Assembly: GCA_951217055.1 (NCBI GenBank)
Contig: OX578282.1
Span: forward strand, 70,585,092 to 70,649,091
From: Gerris lacustris
Lineage: Eukaryota; Arthropoda; Insecta; Hemiptera; Gerridae
Length of the DNA stretch: 64,000 bases
Reading direction: 5' to 3'
In this document: piece after piece, positions 1 through 10,070 of the stretch
Position numbering within the stretch: the stretch's first letter is position 1
How the letters are laid out: each line of letters opens with the position of its first letter
Position numbers and translations under genes: made by a program
The notes under the pieces: generated by a model
Told to the model about the DNA's origin: nothing
Database searches by the model: none
The model's input: the letters and a program-made list of their open reading frames with translations, nothing else

Positions 1-67
1 GTTATTTTCTGTGCATATAACTAATAAAATAAATGTTTTAAAATAATGTCTTGTGTGTTATCTCTTC

Positions 68-1765
68 CTACCCTTGCAAAGATACTATTTTAGTAGAGAT
101 GACGTAATACCCTATGACCTTGGAAAGGTAGCCGAAACGTGGTAGCCGAAAGTACAGTAACCCTCCTTTCTTACCTATATGAGGAAAGTAGCATTTTTTT
201 AACTCTGTTAAACCAAAAACCTTGGGTAATTTTGATAAAGCCATTGGAAAAAAATTTAAACTATCGATAAACCGTACATTACCAATACTCATTAAAACTA
301 GTTTAGTACCTCTTGTGATTAGTTCAGGTGTGAGATCGGTTTTTGTTAACATATAATTTAACATGAATTGGTGATCGAACCCACCCGCGTTATGTCCTAT
401 AACAATGACCTTTTTAAACTTTTTTCTAATATTTATAATATGGTGAAGAAACGGTGTTATTACATCACTTGATTTTACAACCTGTAACCTCAAACCGCAT
501 TTTTTACATATTTTTTTATCTGAGTCGATACAGCTGTCACAACATTGTTTAAAAACACACAAGTTTGGTTCATGTAGAAGTCCGTCTTTAAAGGGTGTCT
601 CCTGTCTTGTCTCCAGGTCGTAGAAAACAAAGAGTAGATCGTCATATCTAGGTTTTCCGTCACAGATCTGCATAAAGCATAGATGTCCTTTCGGTTGATG
701 TTTCTTACATATTTTGCAGAAAATCTCGTCACAAGTATGTTTTCGGTCTCTTCTTACAACCCGTAGACATGTTTCGCATCGTCTTATTTCAGAACAGATG
801 CTGGTTTTGTGGTTTTCGTGACATTTTTCTCCGCGGAAGAATCTGTTACAACTCTCACATTTTAATTGTTTGTCCTGAGGACATTTTGGCGCTTGTTGAC
901 AGCATGGGCAGGTACCTCCGCAACGGTGTTCATTTTTGTGTTCGTACGGTACGAAACATGTCTCACAAAAATAGCTGCACACAAAGGTGGATGTAAGAGA
1001 TGTTATGGTGTTGTAATGGCCTTCATGGTACAAGATATTTAATCTTGGGCTATCGCCGTGTCCTTGAAAAATAACATCCCGACCTTTGCTACCGTATTGG
1101 TAAACAATTATTCTGTACTCCTTGAGATAGTTCTGGAATAATTCGAGCTCAGCTATTCCGGCACCCTCTTCAGGTATTCGCACATCTGAGGCCTCAAGGA
1201 GTTGGTGAGTCCTCGTGGTCTGCTTCTTCCCAACATCACGCCTTATTTTTTCGTAATCTGGGTCTTTGGTCACGTGGGCTATGGCTACCACGAGAGCTCT
1301 CGGCAGGCAGAGGTTGTCGAGATTGTTTATAACAACCACACCTTTACGCTGACGACATTCCTCGGTAAAGGTATTGTACGAACGTACTCTACCTTTTCCT
1401 GCCGGCATACGGACCGTCGTTGTTCTTAGGCAGAACTCTTCCACGTCCAGAGAGGTAGAGTTCGACTGGTAGATTCCCTCGATGGTCTTCCAGAGCGCTT
1501 CTAGGGTGACATCAAATGCTTTTTGGAAATTCATCCAACCCTCTCCTCTACTGTAGTCTTTGGAACAAAACGAGAAACCGACCTGATCGTCTGGTAAAAC
1601 ATCTTCCGTGCTCTGTTGGACAATCTCTTTCACAGCGTCTTTCATCCACGTTACAGGTTCTACATCTTGAGGCGGCTGGTTGATTTTAAAATCGATCGTC
1701 CTACCTGTAAGACCGAAACGACGCACTTTCTTTAAAATGTCTTTCACGATAATAAACTTTTCCAT
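68..1765 (-). CDS. Family B DNA polymerase of virus/Polinton type, N-terminal exon with OTU-like region (partial)
   Basis: The frame opens with an ATG at 1765. Residues about 145-255 contain DNLCLPRALVVAIA and later NILYHEGHYNTI, an Asp-x-x-Cys and a His arranged as in OTU-type cysteine proteases, which are known at the N-terminus of Polinton/adintovirus-like polymerases. Residues about 263-375 are Cys/His-rich with several CxxC pairs and probably bind zinc. FYDLET near residue 384 fits 3'-5' exonuclease motif I, and HNAGGFDHQF near 460 fits motif II. The polymerase palm is absent. At 175/174 the sequence reads as a good splice donor (exon ...ATAG, then GTAAGA) immediately after the family's FPH motif, so residues beyond it are probably intron and the gene continues leftward out of the window. 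Virus or transposon origin is inferred from family membership. Both exonuclease motifs keep their acidic residues, so this exon looks intact. Confidence 0.85.
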   Translation of the reverse strand: MEKFIIVKDILKKVRRFGLTGRTIDFKINQPPQDVEPVTWMKDAVKEIVQQSTEDVLPDDQVGFSFCSKDYSRGEGWMNFQKAFDVTLEALWKTIEGIYQSNSTSLDVEEFCLRTTTVRMPAGKGRVRSYNTFTEECRQRKGVVVINNLDNLCLPRALVVAIAHVTKDPDYEKIRRDVGKKQTTRTHQLLEASDVRIPEEGAGIAELELFQNYLKEYRIIVYQYGSKGRDVIFQGHGDSPRLNILYHEGHYNTITSLTSTFVCSYFCETCFVPYEHKNEHRCGGTCPCCQQAPKCPQDKQLKCESCNRFFRGEKCHENHKTSICSEIRRCETCLRVVRRDRKHTCDEIFCKICKKHQPKGHLCFMQICDGKPRYDDLLFVFYDLETRQETPFKDGLLHEPNLCVFKQCCDSCIDSDKKICKKCGLRLQVVKSSDVITPFLHHIINIRKKFKKVIVIGHNAGGFDHQFMLNYMLTKTDLTPELITRGTKLVLMSIGNVRFIDSLNFFPMALSKLPKVFGLTELKKCYFPHIGKKGGLLYFRLPRFGYLSKVIGYYVISTKIVSLQG

Positions 1766-1824
1766 TTTACTGGTAATTATCTATAGCGGAAGCACTGATG
1801 TGTACGGTAGCTGTATTCACGTAA

Positions 1825-1859
1825 GAATGACGATTTATCGCGGTTTGCTCCTTTTTATA
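1825..1859 (-). promoter_or_regulatory. TATA box and initiator of the left PolB gene
   Basis: On the minus strand TATAAAAAG spans 1859-1851 and the initiator TCATTC spans 1830-1825. The distance from the first T of the TATA box to the initiator A is 31 nt, the usual RNA polymerase II spacing. The predicted start site near 1828 lies about 63 nt upstream of the ATG at 1765. The same geometry is seen at two other virus-like genes in this window (57345-57380 and 61169-61202). Confidence 0.65.
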
Positions 1860-1930
1860 CCTGTGTCCTTGAACGATATTGCACCTAGTTGTGTGTTACC
1901 GGACAGAGTTCCACCGTTTCAGACGTGTGG

Positions 1931-2135
1931 TTTATCTTCTCCCAGCTTATCTTTCTTGATTTACACGTTAGAATTACCGTAGAACGTTATCTACATCCTG
2001 TGGTCTGTCTGCCGTTTCAAGTCTGTGGTTTATCTTCTCCCAGCTTATCTTTCTTGATTTACACGTTAGAATTACCGTAGAACGTTATCTACATCCTGTG
2101 GTTTGTCTACCGTTTCAAGTCTGTGGTTATTCATA
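1931..2135. repeat. 98-bp tandem repeat, about two copies plus a partial third
   Basis: A unit starting TTTATCTTCTCCCAGC at 1931 recurs at 2029. The two copies are almost identical, and a third copy breaks down after about ten bases near 2127. The repeat sits upstream of the PolB core promoter. The same frame read on the plus strand gives short open frames ending in the same residues, which are repeat artefacts. Confidence 0.85.
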
Positions 2136-2880
2136 TTGTAGTATACCTTTTATTAATTTATAGCTCAGAATTCGTCTAGAGTATTATCTACATCCTGTCC
2201 CCCTTCTGACCACTTCCTGTCGATAATTTTAATATTCTTTGTTCTAAATATCGTTTTATTATTTTAAAATTTTAATTAATCTCAGTTCGTTAATCAAGTT
2301 TTAATGATCATTACACTGTCCATTTACTATATGAAAAGATTTTTCGTTACGAACCCTTTTAGTATTACTAAAAAATCATACTCACTTCTCTGGTATTCGA
2401 ACTCATGATCTCGCCCATGATTTTAAATTCCATGCATTATTATGATGGTTTTATCTTTGGAATGTCTAGACAGGCGTATAGTAGAAAATTCTTTTTTAGT
2501 GTAAATGAGTTGATAACGATATAGTAAAGGATGTTGATAAATTTTAACTCTCGTATTCTAGAATACGATATAAAATTAAATATTTGACAGCTGACTGTTT
2601 TCAGTTATATACTTGTAATAAAATATCTTTAGAAATACGTTATCTATGTTTAGTCAGCTAAACAGAGGTGTGATACCTGAAAACCAGACATGTGTAGATG
2701 TAACCAATATTGGGGCAAATATACTGGTAACATAAACAGATGTAAAGTCTGTAGGATGTTAGATAAAACCGTCATAGATAAAATTCCGTTACAAATTATT
2801 TTAGAACATCACTATGTGTTTATACAACGTTTAAATTTAGGTTAACCTTACTATTATTTGACGCCGCCTATCACATAGGT
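2136..2880. other. No gene seen; possible tRNA-derived SINE relic
   Basis: AT-rich and without a supported reading frame. Around 2385-2450 the minus strand contains AGTTCGAATACC, close to a tRNA B-box, followed by T-rich sequence. The T-stem does not pair well and no acceptor stem is visible, so at most this is a tRNA-derived SINE remnant. Confidence 0.3.
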
Positions 2881-3690
2881 ACATTAAGAGGTATCGGTGG
2901 TGGGGATGTAACATCTTACAGATTATTTTAAAAGAGGACAGGGGGATACGAACATCTTGCAAGTGGTGGGGGGATACACGTTGTACGTGGTGGGGATACC
3001 GTGTACACATACACGTAGACGAGGGACGTGGGTCTCAGGAAGGTAGACTTGGCTACGGTGGTCAGGGGGCGTGGTTTAGGTAGACGTAGACGAGGTACGT
3101 GGAGGGGACACCCGTGTACACAGGGTAACATCTTACAAGTGGAGGTGGGGCATGCACACAGATGTGGACGGGATGTAACATCTTACAGATTATTTTAAAA
3201 GAGGCAGTTAAACACCAGCTGCAGCTGATGCTATTATTTACGTTTTTAGATTAATCTGGTTTTACAACCACCGATTACTGTTAGTTGTTTACACCAACTA
3301 TCGTTCGTTGTTTACATTCCTTAGATGATGTTACAAATATCCGTGTATACCCCCTCCTCTCTCAGTATGCATCGAGACACCGACTGTGCAGGATCTGCCG
3401 GTAAGTATAGTGGGGGGTATACGAGAGCTATCGGTGGTGGGGATGAGGACAGATAAGAGGATGTGACATCTTGCAGATACACGTTGTACGTGGTGGGGAT
3501 ACACATACATCTTAACGTGGTCAGGGGGCTGAATACTTACACTCGTGCACGTAGACGAGGGACACCTGTGTAACACAAGTGGAGGGGGGCGTAGACGACA
3601 CCTGTGTAACACAAGTGGGCGTGGCTTAAAGACAGACGAGGGACTCAGGTGAGGGGGCGTGGCTAGACTCATGACCTTGAACTCAAGTGT
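2881..3690. repeat. G-rich field of shuffled short repeats
   Basis: The plus strand is unusually G-rich for this window. Shared modules include ACATCTTACAGATTATTTTA at about 2909 and 3180, GTACGTGGTGGGGATAC at about 2984 and 3487, GTAGACGAGG at about 3015, 3084 and 3550, TGTGTAACACAAGTGG at about 3568 and 3604, and GGGCGTGG boxes at about 3066, 3618 and 3656. Modules recur in different orders rather than as one period. The minus-strand open frames here are proline-rich by-products of composition. The field could be a terminal or regulatory region of the neighbouring virus-like element; that is inference. Confidence 0.6.
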
Positions 3691-3756
3691 CGGGAGAGGT
3701 AAAAAGGAGGAGGAGTGGGGGTGGACTCAGGTACCGGTATAACTACTTACCTTTTT

Positions 3757-4525
3757 TGAATTTCATAGGATCGGGCTAAAACTCATATGGTATTTAGTAC
3801 TTTATAGTAGTAAAGTGTACATGAAAGGAAAATATTAAATTTATTAACATGCCGGGTACATGAGGGGTACAAAGTTGTGTACCTCTGTTTAAGAAAAGGT
3901 AAAAATAGTAGCTGGCCGGCCGTGTTTGATATCGTTGGAAAGCCCTTAAAACGTACTTTAAAAAAATACAAATGTTTATCGAAAAAAGTCACGTTTCAGA
4001 CACTTTTGAACGATAAATGGTTTTTCGGGCTCTCAAAAAGTCCGAGGTGAGTCCACTGTTGACCACTTTGCTCCTAAGATTATTCTGTGACAAGATTGTC
4101 CTTTTAGAACCTAATTTAGTATAATATTGAACAACCCAAGATGGACATTTAATTTAAGTACTTTTAGTACTTTTGGTACAAAAGGTACTTAAAGTCTGGG
4201 CACTGTGCAGATTAAATTTTTGTGTTTTGTAAAGGTATCTTTATGTAGGCATTTAGTAGGCCTATTGAGGCCTTATAATGCGGTTGCACTGACAAAAATT
4301 ATTTCTGTACATAAAAGGGTACTTTTGGTACCGGTTTGTCGAAATACGCAAAAATACTCTATTTTTTATTTGTTTTACTGTACTGTTTTTGCTTTTCATA
4401 GGATCGGGCTGAAACTCATATGGTACTTACTACTTTATAGAAGTAAAGTGTGCGCGAAAGAAGAACCTTAAAGTTATTACTGTACCCCTGGGGTACATAG
4501 TTGTGTACCTCTGTTTTAGAAATAG
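3757..4525. repeat. Pair of diverged direct repeats about 630 bp apart
   Basis: The segment around 3760-3850 (CATAGGATCGGGCT, AACTCATATGGTA, AGTAAAGTGT) recurs around 4395-4490 with scattered changes. A shared GTACCTCTGTTT tract follows each copy (about 3877 and 4505). No protein is supported between them. The copies look like remnants of one older repeat family. Confidence 0.6.
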
Positions 4526-5046
4526 TACTTACTTCCTTACTGCACACTATTTTGAACCTAAGCTCAAAACCCGATTTGTTATTTTAACGAGCGAGGTCTA
4601 CTGTTCACAGAACTACTAGTATTATCTGGTTCCAAATTCGGCCTGCCTCTCCTCCATATGTGTATATTTGCATGTGTGCGTATGGTATAGGCGGGAACAG
4701 GTTTTTGAATAAAAATTGTTAAAACTCAACTAAAAAACAAATATATATTATACATAATATATAATACATATAAAAGAAAAACATTGACCGGGAAAAGGTT
4801 TTAATTCAAATGAATAAGAGAAAAACAAAAAACATCTGTTTGTATTAGCCAAAGAATATGAGAAATATAAGATATACGAGAGCGACAAGGTAATATTATA
4901 AGATGTGCATTAACTAAGTAAAAATTCTTAATTTATTATTATGCGAGACCGAGAGAGAGAAAAGGAAATATTCTATGTGTTAAAATGCAAAAGAAAATAA
5001 AAAAAAGAGAAGGCCGTTAAAATAATATGCTAGCGTGAGAAAGAAA
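4526..5046. other. No gene seen
   Basis: AT-rich sequence with no supported frame, RNA gene or transposon end. It leads into the TA microsatellite. Confidence 0.5.
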
Positions 5047-5047
5047 C

Positions 5048-5130
<83 letters not shown>
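5047..5130. repeat. (TA)n microsatellite
   Basis: An almost uninterrupted run of alternating T and A for about 80 bp. The length is likely to be unstable and assembly-sensitive. Confidence 0.95.
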
Positions 5131-6666
5131 GTTTAGAGCTACTTAAGAGCTCAGATATATACTTTTATTTTCAAGCCTAGTTAAGGACTCATAGTCCGTG
5201 AGTTCTTATCTAGGCTTCAAAAAGTTATATATCGGATATATTATTGACGAGATTCTCTTGCATTTTTTCCGGACTAACTTGATGAGCTCCTATAATATCC
5301 TTTAGCCCTGGTCCTATCTATAGCCCCTGCACCTCACCTACCAGGATGGTTGGTTTAGCCGTGGACAAAATAAACACGCTGTCAGGTAGTGTTGTAGCCG
5401 TCACAGGTTCAGTTTTTCGGCTTAGGCCAGTATGTGGATGGGTCACCAGATGACGTTATCAAATTTTGAGTGAGGTGTCAAATTGGAGGTATTTAATAAA
5501 TAATTGTGACCGATATGCCCGTAGGGCTATCGAAATTTTATTATTTTTTTGATATCTTGAACGGTTTAGGAGATACGGGGGCGGGAAGGATAACTAGTTT
5601 ATATTTCATAAATGTTATCCAAGAAACGCGCTAATGTCAAGTAAAAAATTTTTATTAATACTTCTGATAAATATAACATTCGGGTATGATGTATATTAAA
5701 ATTTAATAATGTTTTTTTGGGGGCGGGGGCGGCATGGGGCAGTATTTACAGTTTCCTTGTTATAAGACAATAAATAAAACCACGATGTCGCCCCTAAGCG
5801 GGGGTGCACGTAAAAAAAAAGTTCTCGTTACCGGCTATGGACCTCTGCGGGATCTACAAAAGCCTTGAAAAAAAATTAAAATTTTTCAATTATTTCAAAA
5901 GTTATACGAAAAAACGTGATAAAAAAATGCCCTTTTTGACCGTATACGATTTCCTATTGAAAATAAACCCATTTCCCGGAAAATTTCCCGGCAGATAGAA
6001 TGTTTCCTTAAAAATACACTATAATTTTAACAAATTCCAGAAACTGCATGTCTCTACGACAAACACACCCATCAGTACAAAAATCCAAAAAACACCCTAT
6101 TTCGCCCTTTAAGGCCGATTTCCACCCTTAAGGAGTGGTTTAAAACTGCTTAGACACAATGTTTGTTCAAGCGATTTTTAAGGTTCCTAACCGATTTTGA
6201 CATTACCAACTCAACATTTTTCCGAAAATCAAGAGTCGGGGTATAATTATTTCTTTGTTTTTTTGCCGTGGCGCCTTAAAATAAAGTAGATTTTTACCCC
6301 CCCTCCCCTTCGACGGGCAATGAAGTTGCGTTCCCCCCCCCCCCCCCCCCCCACATCACAGCTCGGTCTCCTCCCTCGCAAAGACAGTCGATTTACAAAA
6401 ATTAAGAGAGAGACAGACACACAGACGAAATGCCAAACGGTCGAGTTAAAACGGAGACCTCGCTACGCTCGGTCAATTAAATAGGACATTTCAATTTGAA
6501 TTCGAAAATTGACCCGCGCAAAATTAAAGAATAATTATTACAAATTATTCAAACGCTTATTTATACTTAACCAGTGTGATCACGCTTTGGTTTTATTCTT
6601 AACTTAGATTCCAACACTACAAACATAATGTGTGTTTATTTTAACAGCCCATTATCCTCTTTTTTT
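5131..6666. other. No gene seen; homopolymer tracts
   Basis: No supported reading frame. A C-run lies at 6333-6352. Phrases such as TTTTGAGTGAGGTGTCAAATT near 5465 resemble the inner repeat of the adjacent element at 6667-7354, so part of this stretch is probably older copies of that family. Confidence 0.45.
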
Positions 6667-7354
6667 AGGGTTTCGTTGGTAAAACCAAAAAAAAAAAAAA
6701 CCCTTATAGTTTCGTTCCTGTGTCCGTCTGTCACTCTGTACGGTTCCAATAACTTTTGAACCAAAAGAGATAAAAACGTGAAACTTTCAAGTATAAAAGA
6801 TCGTTTTGACGCGCACACAGGAAAAATATAGCGAATTCAATATTATCAGCTGTTCAAATTCAAAATGGCGGATAATTCACGTCGCGAAAAATGTTTTTTT
6901 TTTTAAATTTTGAGTGGGGAATCAAATGAAAGGTACTGAAGAGTAGAATAGAAATATATATACATCTTAGGGGTAGTGCTTAATTTTCAACGCCATTTTG
7001 TCAAAAACATCGAAATTTTGCGTGTCCCCCCCCCCCCAAAATCGTATTTCCGCTATTACTAAAAATATAGAAAAATATGCAAAATGTGTGGTCTGCTAGG
7101 CCATAGAAAAAATAAGATTAGCAATTTGATCTGATTTACTGGAAATCCAAGATGGCGGATAATTCATGTCACCCGATTTTTTTTTTTTTTAATTTTGAGT
7201 GGGGTATCAAATGAAAGGTATTGAAGAGTAGATTTCAAAAATTTATAACCCTTGGTGTTAACATTTAATTTTGCGCGTCATTTTGTCAAAAAATAATCAC
7301 AACTTTTCTCCCCTCCCCTTACTAATTTTGTGTTCACAATACCAACGAAACCCT
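6667..7354. mobile_element. Non-autonomous DNA element with perfect 14-bp terminal inverted repeats
   Basis: AGGGTTTCGTTGGT at 6667-6680 is exactly inverted at 7341-7354. Just inside the left end is a run ending ACCCTTATAGTTTCGTT and a GTCCGTCTGTC stretch. This layout resembles the widespread insect repeats that begin AGGGTTCCGT. The interior holds two diverged copies of a roughly 280-bp unit (GGCGGATAATTCA at about 6868 and 7152; GAGTGGGG(A/T)ATCAAATGAAAGGTA at about 6912 and 7197). There is no transposase. Target duplication is unclear because both ends lie in T/A runs. Confidence 0.7.
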
Positions 7355-8158
7355 TTTTACGTGAGATTCACGCCTTACCAATTTTTTTACTAAATCTTCC
7401 CTTATAATATATAATATTATCTTTGACTTTTAATGTAGACCCCTGTACTACTTTAAAACAAACAAATACAAAACAGATTGAGAACTATTATAAACAACTA
7501 ATGTCACCTGCTAAACAAAACTATAAATTAATAAAAGCAGAGAAATAAAAAATTATACAGATATGTATAAAATGATATATCTACTATACAATTTAGATCA
7601 CTTAAAGTTTTATAAAATTAGAAAAACCTATGTATTTTTTATTTAATACACACAAGTGTGTAGTAGATTCTTATTAAAAATATCCAATATATATATATTA
7701 AATATGTATAGAACGCTAATTTTGTAGATCTATATTATTTGTTTTTTTCTTTTTTGGTTTTTAGACACAGGCTTATATTTTGCCTAAAACAATATTCCTA
7801 AATTTACCTCTTAATTCAATATCTCTTAACTCCAAAGCATGTGTCTCCAATATATCCTAACCCAATATTCCTAATTGTGTCTGTAATTAAATGTGTGTGT
7901 GTATATACGTACTTTTAACCTTTTTTAAAAAAATAAATAAATAAATAAACTTATAAATAATCTGCATATATAATAACCCCCATGTCTTTATAAAAGAATT
8001 CGAGCTGTATGATTTATTTAATTAAATTATTATTATTTTAAAATCAATTGAATCTTTATTTATTCCCTACTTACAAAATAAGTCAGTTGATCAGTTTGTT
8101 GAAAAATGATTAACAAATATAAACAAGAGATAAAAAACTAAACATGGTTCGAAACAGG
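7355..8158. other. No gene seen
   Basis: Very AT-rich, with ATAA and TA short repeats around 7690 and 7930. No supported frame or transposon end was seen. Confidence 0.5.
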
Positions 8159-8160
8159 TA

Positions 8161-10068
8161 GTACAGTCAATCTGTCGTGATAAGAGGCAGTCTGCGGAAA
8201 AAATTCGAGGATTTTTTTTTTGCGGGGATCCTTTGGAACACATGAGAAAAGCTTAACTTCAACTTTTCGGGAACATCCGGTTGCGGAAGTACGGGGTACG
8301 GGGTACAAAAGTCACAAAAAGTATATACCCTTCATGATGCATGTCGTTGGAAAGCTCTTTAAGAGTACAGTAATTTTTGTTATATACACTTTTGTCATAT
8401 CTTCATTAAAGAAGTGGGTAATATGAAAAAACGGAAAAAATAAAAAATTATAAATGTACTGTAACTTTGTGCAGCAAAAATTCAAGACTACATTCTTTTT
8501 GCGTAAATCACTTGGGGCACGTGAGAAAAGCTTAACTCCAACTTTTCGGGAACATCCGGACGGCGGAAGTACGGGGTACGAGGTACAAAAGTCGAAAATG
8601 TATATAACCTTTATGATGCATGTTGTTGGAAAGCTCTTTAAGAGTACATTAATTTTCGTTACATACACTTTTGTCATATTTTCATTTTTGAGAGGGGTAA
8701 ATTAAAAAAACAGGGAAAAAAAGCTGCCGTGATAAAAGTCAAAATTCAAGGGAACTTTTTTTTTCATGAATCGCTTGGGGTATATAAGAACAGGTTAACT
8801 CCAATTTTGTGGGACCCTCCGAAAGGTGGATGGGAAACTCATCTTTTGTTCGCGTTTATCTCAAGTATTTATTATTTTTCTGACTCCAGTTCCGCTTTTT
8901 TGCCGGTTGATCGTCCGCTGATGAATTTCCTGCTGATTCTGCTTCACTCCCTAAGGTACTTTTTTCATGTTTGCTAGTTGACATTGATGGTAGAAGTTCG
9001 ACTTGGGAGGGCAAGTCAAATTCAGTATCCTCAAGGAAATCTTCTTCAGCATCTGCGAGAGGTACGTTGCTGCAATTTTCTCCGCCGCAGTGTTTGCAAG
9101 CAACTGACCATGGGAAACCCGCCTTTCTGCAACCGCAAGCTGCACCACAATTATTTATTTTACAGCCGCAGGCAATCAGTTTCATGAGTCTTTCCTGTGC
9201 GGGATCTAGCTCCGTTGACACAGGTTCCAGTCCTCGGGCAGTTTTGTTCCACCTCCCGCTAGGGTCAAAGTGATTTTCCACATTACCCCCATCTTATATG
9301 AAGATATGACAAAAGTGTATATATCAAAAATTACTATACTGTTAAAGAGCTTTCCAACGACATTCATCATAAATGGTATATACATTTTCAACTTTTGTAT
9401 GTCGGATGTTCCCGAAAAGTTGGATTTAAGCTTTTCTAATGTGCCCCAAGCGATTTGCAAAAAAATGTAGCCTCGAATTTTTGCTGCACAAATTTACTGT
9501 TCATTTATAAATTTTTTTCTTGTTTTTCCATATTACTCCCCTCTTAAATGAAGATATGACAAAAGTGTATATAACCAAAAATTACTGTACTCTTAAAGAG
9601 CATTCCAACGACATGCATCATGAAGGGTATATACTTTTTTACTTTTGTACCCCGTACTTCCGCCGCGCCGTCCGGATGTTCCCGAAAAGTTGGAGTTAAG
9701 CATTTCTCATGTGCTCCAAATGAGTCAGGAAAAAAAATATATATAGTCTCGAATATTTGTGGCACAATTTACAGATTTACTGTTTATTTATTTTTATTTC
9801 CCCTTGTTTTTCCTTTTTACCCCTCTCAATAATGAAAATATGACAAAAGTGTAAATAACAAAAATTACTGTACTCTTAAAGAGCTTTCCAACGACATGCA
9901 TCATGAAGGATATATACTTTTTGTGACTTTTGTACCCCGTACTCCGTACTTCCGCAACCGGATGTTCCCGAAAAGTTGAAGTTAAGCTTTTCTCATGTGT
10001 CCCAAACGATCCTCGCAAAAAAAATCATCCTCGAATTTTTTCCGCACAAATTTACAGATTGACTGTAC
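8161..10068. mobile_element. TA-flanked fold-back element with multi-unit inverted arms
   Basis: GTACAGTCAATCTGT at 8161-8175 is exactly inverted at 10054-10068, and TA lies directly outside both ends (8159-8160 and 10069-10070), as expected for a Tc1/mariner-type target duplication. Each arm is built of two to three related units of about 260 bp with shared blocks (GAAAAGCTTAACT, CTTTTCGGGAACATCCGG, GGGGTACAAAAGTC, TTGGAAAGCTCTTTAAGAGTAC). The left arm units are direct and the right arm units are inverted. The unique centre, about 8830-9275, carries a cysteine-motif coding fragment. No transposase is present, so mobility would need a partner. Confidence 0.85.
8856..9281 (-). pseudogene. Captured C-terminal fragment with CXC-like cysteine motif
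   Basis: The minus-strand frame of 141 codons contains LDPAQERLMKLIACGCKINN, followed by spaced Cys residues in the pattern CGC..NNCGAACGCRKAG, then ACKHCGGENCSN, and an acidic and Ser-rich tail. This resembles the tesmin/TSO1-like cysteine motif found at the C-terminus of many uncharacterised insect proteins. The family resemblance is from memory. The frame begins at the boundary with the fold-back arm and has no visible upstream exon or promoter, so it is best read as a host or transposon gene fragment trapped in the centre of the element. Expression is uncertain. Confidence 0.6.
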
Positions 10069-10070
10069 TA

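Noticed and set aside
2385..2450. tRNA gene on the minus strand
   Set aside because: Only a B-box-like word is present. The T-stem, anticodon arm and acceptor stem do not pair.
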